From contig JACZVJ010000008.1 of assembly GCA_022572725.1 (NCBI GenBank), forward strand, positions 1 through 47,341: a stretch of DNA of 47,341 nucleotides, written 5' to 3'. This DNA comes from Nitrospinota bacterium (GTDB lineage: Bacteria; Nitrospirota; Nitrospiria; Nitrospirales; UBA8639). The notes beneath the pieces were generated by a model. That model searched no databases, was not told the DNA's origin, and saw only the letters and a list, made by a program, of their open reading frames with translations. Each line of letters opens with the position of its first letter. Positions within the stretch are counted from its first letter, which is position 1. Positions 28,012 to 34,569 of the stretch are shown here, piece by piece. The position numbers were made by a program, and so were the translations under genes.

Positions 28012-29589
28012 ATGAGTGAAGACCAAGTCGCGCTGGAAATCTACGACACGACGCTTCGGGATGGAGCTCAGGCGGAGGATGTGAGCTTTTCCGTCGATGA
28101 CAAGGTGAGGATCGCCAAAAAATTGGATGATCTGGGAATTCACTACATCGAAGGTGGATGGCCGGGTGCCAATCCACGGGAGATCGAATTTTTCCAGGCC
28201 GTCAAGACTGTCCCGCTGCATCAGGCGAAAATTGTGGCCTTTGGATCCACTCGGAAGGCAAACCATTCGGTGGAGACCGATCAAAACTTGCAGGCGCTCC
28301 TCGAAGCCGATACCAAAATTATCACCCTTTTTGGAAAAAGCTGGCCTCTTCATGTCACCGATGCCCTGGGCACGTCACTCGACATCAATTTGCGGATCAT
28401 CGGCGATTCGATCGCGTTTCTTCGCTCTCAAGGAAAACGGGTGTTTTATGATGCCGAGCATTTCTTTGATGGCTATAAAGCCAACCCCGATTATGCTCTG
28501 GAAACGTTGAAATGGGCGTCGGAGGGTGGAGCAGAACGCATCATTTTGTGCGATACCAACGGGGGGACCATGCCCTGGGAGGTGCAATCCATTTGGGAGA
28601 AGGTTAGGCAGGTCTGCGACGTGCCCCTTGGAATCCATGCTCACAACGATGCCGAGATGGCCGTGGCCAACACTTTGGTGGCGGTTCAAATGGGTGCGCG
28701 CCAGGTTCAAGGGACGATCAATGGAATTGGGGAGCGGTGTGGGAATGTGAATCTCTGCTCGGTTCTGGCCAACCTGGAGCTGAAGATGAACCGGCGGATC
28801 TTGGGAGAGGGGCGGCTTGGCCAGCTCCGGAACGTGTCGAATTTTGTGTCTGAAATTGCGAATCATTTGCCTAACAAGCGGCAACCTTACGTCGGTGATT
28901 CCGCCTTTGCCCATAAGGGTGGGGTTCACATTCATGCCGTCCAAAAAAATCCGGTTACCTACGAGCACATCCAACCTGAGTTGGTCGGGAATCGCCAACG
29001 GATGTTGGTGTCGGACCATACCGGACGAAGTGGGGTGGTGGGAAAGATCGAAGCGTTTGGGGTTAATCTTGCAAAGGATCATCCCCGCCTTCAAGAACTA
29101 TTGGCCAAGCTCAAGGAGCTTGAACGGGATGGGTATCAGTTTGAAGGGGCCGAGGGGTCCTTTGAGCTCATGGTGCGAAAGGCCCTTGGGTCCCATCGAC
29201 CCTCGTTTGAGCTCCTCGGCTTCCGCGTCATCGTCGAGAAACGTCATGCCCAGGAGACCCCGATCACGGAGGCCACCATTATGGTGAAGGTGGGCGATGT
29301 GGTCGAGCACACGGCGGCTGTCGGTGCTGGTCCCGTGAATGCGCTGGACAATGCCTTGCGAAAAGCCCTGGAAAGCTTTTACCCGCAATTGAAAGAAGTG
29401 AAGCTGCATGATTATAAAGTTCGGGTCCTGGCTGGCAATCAAGGGACGGGGTCAAAGGTCCGTGTGTTGATCGAGTCCGGTGATCATAAGGAGAAGTGGG
29501 GGACGGTCGGGGTTTCGGAAAACATTATGGAGGCGAGTTGGCAGGCCCTAGCCGATAGTATTGAATATAAGCTCTTAGAAGGAGAGTGA
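28012..29589 (+). CDS. cimA: (R)-citramalate synthase
   Basis: CimA condenses pyruvate and acetyl-CoA to citramalate, giving 2-oxobutyrate for isoleucine without threonine deaminase. The 525-residue product has an HMGL-like TIM barrel (YDTTLRDGAQAEDVSFS, IEGGWPGANP, HAHNDAEMAVAN, INGIGERCGN) and a C-terminal LeuA-type dimerisation domain. The EGGWPGANP and DTNGGTMPWE signatures fit the CimA type (TIGR00977) better than 2-isopropylmalate synthase or homocitrate synthase. It is 108 bases after lysC and probably in the same operon; isoleucine feedback is expected. Confidence 0.94.
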   Translation: MSEDQVALEIYDTTLRDGAQAEDVSFSVDDKVRIAKKLDDLGIHYIEGGWPGANPREIEFFQAVKTVPLHQAKIVAFGSTRKANHSVETDQNLQALLEADTKIITLFGKSWPLHVTDALGTSLDINLRIIGDSIAFLRSQGKRVFYDAEHFFDGYKANPDYALETLKWASEGGAERIILCDTNGGTMPWEVQSIWEKVRQVCDVPLGIHAHNDAEMAVANTLVAVQMGARQVQGTINGIGERCGNVNLCSVLANLELKMNRRILGEGRLGQLRNVSNFVSEIANHLPNKRQPYVGDSAFAHKGGVHIHAVQKNPVTYEHIQPELVGNRQRMLVSDHTGRSGVVGKIEAFGVNLAKDHPRLQELLAKLKELERDGYQFEGAEGSFELMVRKALGSHRPSFELLGFRVIVEKRHAQETPITEATIMVKVGDVVEHTAAVGAGPVNALDNALRKALESFYPQLKEVKLHDYKVRVLAGNQGTGSKVRVLIESGDHKEKWGTVGVSENIMEASWQALADSIEYKLLEGE

Positions 29590-29636
29590 TCGCTCGATCC
29601 CCCACCTCGTGCGGAGTCCGCTGTTCCGTGTTTTCC

Positions 29637-29665
29637 TTGACAACAGGATGGCCTCTCAGTACTTT
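29637..29665 (+). promoter_or_regulatory. Predicted sigma70-type promoter for the IHF gene
   Basis: A perfect TTGACA (29637-29642), a 17-base spacer and TACTTT (29660-29665) lie 71 bases before the IHF start. It is followed by three AACCGG motifs that could be a binding site. Confidence 0.55.
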
Positions 29666-29736
29666 GGCTAACGACCATAGGGGCAGAAACCTTTACGAAC
29701 CGGGGGGTAAACCGGCTAACCAAACCGGGGGAAGCG

Positions 29737-30012
29737 ATGCGAAAAGCAGACATTGCCAATCAAGTTTGTGAAAAGGTCGGTGTCTCCAAGACGGAGGCAA
29801 TGGAACTGGTTGAATATGTTCTCGATTGCATGAGAGGCGTTCTCCAAAATGGAGAGCCGGTCAAGATTGCAGGTTTTGGGAATTTCCTAGTCCGAAACAA
29901 GGGGCAGCGGAAAGGAAGAAATCCCCGTACGGGCGAGGAGATTGCGATTACCCCAAGACGGGTGGTGACCTTCAGAGCAAGCCAGATCTTTAAAAAGTAT
30001 GTGAATTCCTAA
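29737..30012 (+). CDS. ihfA: Integration host factor alpha subunit / HU-family protein
   Basis: A 91-residue DNA-bending protein: MRKADIANQVCEKVGVSKTEAMELVE, the GEPVKIAGFGNFLVRNKGQRKGRNPRTGEEI arm with the intercalating Pro in RNP, and RVVTFRASQIFKKYVN at the end. The sequence pattern is IHF-alpha-like more than HU. ATG 29737 follows GGGGGAAG. A MerR-type regulator follows at once, an arrangement shared with many bacteria where ihfA precedes such a gene. Confidence 0.93.
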   Translation: MRKADIANQVCEKVGVSKTEAMELVEYVLDCMRGVLQNGEPVKIAGFGNFLVRNKGQRKGRNPRTGEEIAITPRRVVTFRASQIFKKYVNS

Positions 30013-30037
30013 GTCTCGGGTAGAAAGCGTTTTGGAG

Positions 30038-30394
30038 ATGGAAGCAGGACCCAGACTTGGAGAGAAAGCCTTTTATAAGATTGGTGAAGTCAGCGGGATC
30101 ACCAAATTGCCTGCGTCGGTTCTTCGGTTTTGGGAGTCGGAGTTTAGTTTTCTACGACCCCGAAAGAGTCAAGGGAGACATCGGGTTTATGACCACCGCA
30201 CTATCGAAACGGTCCTAGAAATAAAACGGATGCTTTACGAAGAAGGCTATACCATTATGGGACTGAAGCGGTATTGGCGGAGACGGCGAAACTCGGTAAA
30301 GATGCCCTTCCCCCCCGACCGCTTCGACCAGGTTCGGACCGAACTGGAAGGTATTCTGGGGATTCTCGATTCCTATGGGAACAAAGTAAGCTAG
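30038..30394 (+). CDS. MerR-type HTH transcriptional regulator
   Basis: The 118-residue product has an N-terminal MerR helix-turn-helix: FYKIGEVSGITKLPASVLRFWESEF, then GRHRVYDHRTIETVLEIKRMLYEEGYTIMG. It has no cysteine sensor and no long effector domain, as in the small MerR proteins found after ihfA. ATG 30038 or TTG 30032 are both possible starts, neither with a good ribosome-binding site. The stop TAG lies in the tip of the adjacent repeat (TAGCAGG). Confidence 0.88.
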   Translation: MEAGPRLGEKAFYKIGEVSGITKLPASVLRFWESEFSFLRPRKSQGRHRVYDHRTIETVLEIKRMLYEEGYTIMGLKRYWRRRRNSVKMPFPPDRFDQVRTELEGILGILDSYGNKVS

Positions 30395-30424
30395 CAGGCT
30401 GTTGGGGTTGTTCAATACCCTGCT
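30393..30424. repeat. Collapsed MITE: two terminal repeats back to back
   Basis: AGCAGGCTGTTG at the left and TTGTTCAATACCCTGCT at the right form a short palindrome, flanked by CTAG on the left side and CTAG on the right. It looks like a copy of the 210 bp repeat reduced to its ends. It supplies the stop codon of the MerR gene and can fold into a hairpin at the end of that transcript. Confidence 0.55.
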
Positions 30425-30501
30425 AGGGGGGAGGGTAAGCCATCATGAGAATGAAAATAATTAATGAGAAGGGCTTCAGAGTCAGAAAAAAGTGAATTCG
30501 T

Positions 30502-30578
30502 CGGGGCGTAGCGCAGCCCGGTAGCGCACTCGCTTGGGGTGCGAGAGGTCGGCCGTTCGAATCGGCTCGCCCCGACCA
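30502..30578 (+). tRNA. tRNA-Pro (anticodon GGG)
   Basis: A complete cloverleaf: acceptor CGGGGCG/CGCCCCG, D arm GCGCAGCCCGGTAGCGC, anticodon stem CTCGC/GCGAG with loop TTGGGGT (anticodon GGG, Pro), T arm with GTTCGAAT, discriminator A and encoded CCA at 30576-30578. Total 77 bases. Confidence 0.96.
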
Positions 30579-30650
30579 CTCTTCCCGCCGGGTTTCCAGC
30601 AACCAGCCAATTGCCTAAACACCCAGGTCTCACGAAATACCGTACGCTCT

Positions 30651-30869
30651 AACAGGCTGTTGAAAAACTCAAAATTTAGTTCTGATTTCTCCAGAAGAAC
30701 CCAACAAACAACAAGAGCTGAGCAGGATGTTCAAAAAGGCCCGTCCAGCAAGGCCGCAGGCCGCGAGAAGCCCGAGGCGTACAGAGAAGGACGTTGAGGG
30801 AGCAAGCCGCGAAAAGCGACTTGCTCAACAATAACCAACGCCGCTGGTGGACTTTTTCAACATCCTGCT
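30651..30869. repeat. MITE-like repeat, copy B (about 219 bp)
   Basis: It begins AACAGGCTGTTGAAAAAC and ends GGACTTTTTCAACATCCTGCT, with TA outside both tips. The right half is like copies A and C; the left interior is different, and an internal tip (AGCAGGATGTTCAAAAAGG near 30720) suggests a nested or recombined copy. The right tip supplies the stop codon of the gene at 30868-31116. Confidence 0.75.
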
Positions 30870-31116
30870 AGGCCTGTAAGTCTTCCTCGACCAATTCCTC
30901 GCTATCCGGCATCCCGTACGCTACGAATTTGGCATACGACAGGTAAATCCCACTACTGTCTCGCATGGCCCTGGATCCTGCCAGCATACGCTCCAACTTG
31001 TGGGCGTCGGTACCCTCATCGGTCTGGAGGGCCGCGACATATTCTTCTAGGACATCATTGTAATTCTGCATGGCGTGTTCGATTGCAAGATAAGCCTCCA
31101 TAATCCGGTCCATCAT
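30868..31116 (-). CDS. Small hypothetical protein, 82 residues
   Basis: A helical, acidic protein (MMDRIMEAYLAIEHAMQNYN...EEYVAAL...ELVEEDLQA) without signal peptide or known motif. The start ATG-ATG follows GGGGAGGTAAAC on the minus strand, a good ribosome-binding site. The TAG stop lies inside the tip of repeat copy B, so the native C-terminus may have been longer. It is divergent from the DUF1295 gene (150-base gap). Function unknown. Confidence 0.65.
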   Translation of the reverse strand: MMDRIMEAYLAIEHAMQNYNDVLEEYVAALQTDEGTDAHKLERMLAGSRAMRDSSGIYLSYAKFVAYGMPDSEELVEEDLQA

Positions 31117-31266
31117 AGTCTGTTTACCTCCCCGAAATGCGATTCCGGATCACCATACACGAGCGTATAGGGAGGGTCAACGTGACTGGGCGGAAGGGTA
31201 AAGAAGGAATGGGTCTCCCCCGATTCGCCGAACCACCGGGGGAATGAACACAAAGGTCTCAGGTTC

Positions 31267-32046
31267 ATGGCTCTGGATCTTGTTCTGCTCGCATGGATGA
31301 TGACGGCCCCTATCATGCTCCTGCTCTGGTTTGTACAGCGGGTGCAGGGGAATGCGGTGATTGGAGATGTGGGGTTTTGTATTGGGTTTGGACTGGTGTC
31401 CATTGGTTACGGACTATTAGCCCAGGGGAATCCGACTCGGCAAATCCTGGTCGCTGCATTGGGAGCCATATATGCCTTGCGTTTGGGAGGGCACGTATTC
31501 GTGGACCGTGTCCTGGGAAAACCCGAAGACCCACGCTATCAAGGTCTGCGTCGTAGGTGGGGAAGCCGGGCCCAGGCATATTTCTTTTTATATTTTCAAG
31601 GCCAGGCTGTGGCGGTGGTCGTTTTTTCTCTCCCGTTGCTGGTGCTCATGGTTAACCCGGCGACCACGTTCAGCTTCTGGGAATGGGCGGGGGTTCTGGT
31701 GTGGGCGGTAGGAATTGTGGGGGAAGCCGTTGCCGATGGGCAGTTAGTCCGCTTCCGGACGGACCCGCTCAATAAGGGGAAAACCTGCCGGCAGGGCCTG
31801 TGGCGCTACTCACGCCATCCCAATTACTTCTTTGAAGGTGTTCACTGGTGCGCGTATGTGGTCATGAGCATTGGAGTGGCCTATGGATGGATCACCCTCG
31901 TGGGTCCGGTGTTCATGATCTGGGCCCTTCTAAAGGTGAGCGGGGTTCCCTTTGCCGAAGCGCAGGCTCTGGCCAGCCGTGGAGATGATTACCGCGAGTA
32001 TCAACGAACCACCAACGTATTTATCCCCTGGTTCCCCAAAAAATAA
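31267..32046 (+). CDS. DUF1295 / steroid 5-alpha-reductase-like membrane protein
   Basis: The 259-residue product has about six to seven hydrophobic segments and the DUF1295 signature LRLGGHVF, DPRYQGLRRRWG, then KGKTCRQGLWRYSRHPNYFFEGVHW, a motif shared with isoprenylcysteine methyltransferase and 5-alpha-reductase relatives. It acts in the inner membrane; substrate unknown, possibly a lipid or isoprenoid double bond. It starts at ATG 31267, divergent from the small gene on its left. Confidence 0.88.
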   Translation: MALDLVLLAWMMTAPIMLLLWFVQRVQGNAVIGDVGFCIGFGLVSIGYGLLAQGNPTRQILVAALGAIYALRLGGHVFVDRVLGKPEDPRYQGLRRRWGSRAQAYFFLYFQGQAVAVVVFSLPLLVLMVNPATTFSFWEWAGVLVWAVGIVGEAVADGQLVRFRTDPLNKGKTCRQGLWRYSRHPNYFFEGVHWCAYVVMSIGVAYGWITLVGPVFMIWALLKVSGVPFAEAQALASRGDDYREYQRTTNVFIPWFPKK

Positions 32047-32179
32047 CTCGGATCTTCTGAACTGTCCTTCATCTCTCTTCCCTCTTCCCACCGCCCTCCA
32101 CTCCAGGTTTTTCCCTATCCAGCCGATAAAGTAATAGGCGCGGAAGATCCGAGCCTGACCAAAGCCTAGGAGGTGACAC

Positions 32180-32650
32180 ATGGAGAGGTCCCTTCGCTTG
32201 ACCCTCAGGTCGGGTATATTGGTCGGCACGACCGTGCTGGTTCTCTGCCCCGCTCTTCCCGCTTTGGCCTGCCAGTCTCAGCCCAATCCAATTGCGTTTA
32301 AAGTGCCCTTACCAGGCGAAGCTATTCTCCTCCCCAATGGAATGATGGCGTTGACATATGTGAACCGAAGCGGGGAACACACCGTTCACGTGACCGTCCA
32401 CCGGGTCTTCATGATCTTGCGGGGCCTCCATCCGCTGCTTCCCGAAGCCAAGGATCCCAGGTATAGGGTGTTGGAGACGGAGGGGACCCTGAATCCTATG
32501 ACCTACCTCATCGCAGCCAATCCGCTTTATTACGGGATTGGTATCGATTCCCTTGGGTTTCCCACGCAGACCTGGATTGACCCGGAGGAGGACGGGCTCA
32601 ACGGGAACGAGCATCCCACCTATCAGAGATCCGGGCCCCCATCTCCCTGA
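32180..32650 (+). CDS. Exported hypothetical protein, 156 residues
   Basis: The ATG follows AGGAGGTGACAC and begins a signal peptide of about 31 residues with cleavage likely at PALA-C. The mature part (KVPLPGEAILLPNGMMALTYV, VHVTVHRVFMILRGLHPLLPEA) is unlike any family I know. No membrane segments besides the signal. It stands between the DUF1295 gene and a gap of 428 bases. Confidence 0.7.
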   Translation: MERSLRLTLRSGILVGTTVLVLCPALPALACQSQPNPIAFKVPLPGEAILLPNGMMALTYVNRSGEHTVHVTVHRVFMILRGLHPLLPEAKDPRYRVLETEGTLNPMTYLIAANPLYYGIGIDSLGFPTQTWIDPEEDGLNGNEHPTYQRSGPPSP

Positions 32651-33078
32651 CGGAAAGTCGTCTCTTTTACTCAATTTTTCTGGCCAGAATCTCCATTGTG
32701 ATTGAATCCGAAATGGCCGGCTCCCTTTTCCCCATTTGGGGATGGTCGCCTTATGGCCTGCGCAAAACCCAAAAGAGCTTGATGAGAACAGGCACCTGAT
32801 CGGAGGGAGCTCTTTCCTGGAGAGATCTCACCCAGCCGGCTCATGAAGTGGTGAGGCCGGAAATGACTGAGGGTTCGAGGCGGTTCCAGGATTTGCAGGG
32901 ATGAGGGGTTCTCGTGCACGATGAACCTCAGAGCTTGTGGGGGTGGTGTGGCCAAGCCGGCGATGACGTTCATCCAGCAATCAACCTCCAGAGAATAAGG
33001 CACGCGTTGGTCAGGCCATAGGAAAGACCAGAGAAAAAAGGGAGCGGGTTCCATGAGAAAGCCTTCAAAAGGAGTGGT
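32651..33078. other. Gene-poor gap of 428 bases
   Basis: A 127-residue minus-strand open frame spans most of it (32671-33054), but it has no domain, no signal peptide and Pro/His/Ser-rich composition, so I do not support it as a gene. An AAAAGGAG site at its right end belongs to the next gene. Nothing else is evident. Confidence 0.4.
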
Positions 33079-33729
33079 GTGTCCCTCATGAAAAGAATGG
33101 GCCGAAGAGGGCTGGGCTCCATCTTCCTGGGCATCGCTCTAACCCTGGTCCCCGACCCCGCTGCGGGGCAGGGGCCGGTGACCGACCAAGTGTCTGTGGT
33201 TGTATTTCGTGAGAGAGTGTTGGGGGTGACCCCGGGTGGTGGGTTAATCCCGGTCAGGTTAACGGCGGGGGAAACGGTGTTGGCCAAGAAGGCGAAGGGG
33301 ATCAATGCCTTCGTGCATACGACCGATCGCCTGCTTGGATTTTCGGGCCCACTCCACAGGTGGAGAGTGCTGGGCCTGGACGTAACGGAGCGGGTGATTA
33401 CATTCTCGGTTACCCCTCGACTGATTCTGGTCCAAACGGATAAGCGCCTCTACGGGTTTCAAGGTCCCGTCGGCCGGTGGAAAGTACAGGACCTGGGGGT
33501 GCAAGAGATCACGGGTCAGGTCATCGTGGAGGATCACGTGGCGGTGGTGGTGACGGACCGACGGGTGTTGGCCTTCTCGGCCTTCACCGGTGGGTTTTTC
33601 CCGGAAGACTTGCAGGCTGATGAGGTGGTGAGCCAGGTGGAAAAAAATGACAATATTATAATCCTGACGACCCCGGCGCGGCGACTGATCTTCCGCTCGC
33701 AACTGGCCGTGTGGAGGGAGTTGCAGTGA
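33079..33729 (+). CDS. Exported repeat protein, beta-propeller-like
   Basis: The 216-residue product starts at GTG 33079, 4 bases after AAAAGGAG; an ATG three codons on is also possible. After a signal peptide (to about residue 30, ending DPAAGQG) come three similar blocks of about 45-50 residues: DRLLGFSGPLHRWRVLGLDV, DKRLYGFQGPVGRWKVQDLG and DRRVLAFSAFTGGFFPEDLQ, each followed by a Val-rich strand. This looks like blades of a small beta-propeller or beta-sandwich repeat in the envelope. Function unknown. Confidence 0.7.
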   Translation: MSLMKRMGRRGLGSIFLGIALTLVPDPAAGQGPVTDQVSVVVFRERVLGVTPGGGLIPVRLTAGETVLAKKAKGINAFVHTTDRLLGFSGPLHRWRVLGLDVTERVITFSVTPRLILVQTDKRLYGFQGPVGRWKVQDLGVQEITGQVIVEDHVAVVVTDRRVLAFSAFTGGFFPEDLQADEVVSQVEKNDNIIILTTPARRLIFRSQLAVWRELQ

Positions 33730-34068
33730 GGGACGGGTTTTCCCTGTTGTAAAAGAAGGAGAGATAGCCGGCTTTATGAATGGGGTCATCAATTAAACAA
33801 TGGCAATTGCGTGATCCCCTACTGAATTGATTGGCCGTCCCCTTCCCAACCATGAGAAGATTCTTGGAATTCCCCGACTGGGAGTTTCCCTGCTCCGATC
33901 CAAAGCCCTGTCGTGCCGCTCTCAGGTGTTTCCACCCTTGCCCTCGCATGGTAAATTGAAGAGCCCGTCCGTTCCATCGAGGAATGGGCTGGGATCGCTC
34001 ACCACTACAGCGGTATTTTGGAATTGAACGGTGAGCAGGCCACCAAAGAAATTCATCCTTTAGGCGCT
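33730..34068. other. Gap of 339 bases
   Basis: It contains an imperfect GGGGTCA...TGATCCCC inverted repeat near 33785-33825 and no supported gene. It precedes the truncated AsmA-like gene and may hold its former promoter. Confidence 0.35.
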
Positions 34069-34569
34069 ATGAGCGATTCCGAAGAGGACCTTCACTTTCC
34101 AGAGGAAATTCAACCTGTCCGAAGGCAAAGGGGCCTGCGATGGCTGGCCATTCTGTGGGGATTTCTACTCTTTTTGGTTTTTTGCCCCACTCTCCTTCTC
34201 ACGTATTGGTTCCCTTCTGAGTTGGTGCGCCCGGAGCTCGAGGCGCAGCTCTCTGAGCTGTTGGAAGGCGTGGTGAGGATTCGGTCTTTATCTTTTAATC
34301 TTTTGACGGGCTTGGAGCTGACTGATGTCGAGTTCACCAGACAGCAAGAACCTTTGGTGAAGTTGGGAGGGCTCACCCTGGATTACAGTCTTTGGGAGTT
34401 GCTCCAACAGCGGCTCAGGGTCAAGGAAGTTCGGATCGAGGGCGTGACCGTATCCTTGAACTTGCCTGGAATCCAAGTCGTGCCGGCACCACCCCGCGTT
34501 TTTTTGTGTTCAGGGCGTTATTTGTACAGAAAAGTACTTTCCTCCTCAATGACCGGACTCGTGAGTTGA
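34069..34569 (+). pseudogene. AsmA/DUF748-like protein, N-terminal fragment
   Basis: From ATG 34069 the frame encodes a cytosolic acidic start, a single membrane segment (WLAILWGFLLFLVFCPTLLL) and the typical AsmA lead-in: LEAQLSELLEGVVRIRSLSF, GLELTDVEF, LTLDYSLWELLQQRLRVKEVRIEGVTVSLNL. In full-length relatives several hundred residues follow. Here the similarity ends near 34480 and the frame runs into unrelated sequence that also encodes the end of the minus-strand DUF11 gene (overlap 34518-34569). It is probably the left part of a gene cut by a rearrangement. The gene may still be expressed as a short membrane protein. Confidence 0.65.

Noticed and set aside
32671-33054. 127-residue minus-strand frame in a gap
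   Set aside because: No domain, no signal peptide and no supported start; composition looks like non-coding sequence.
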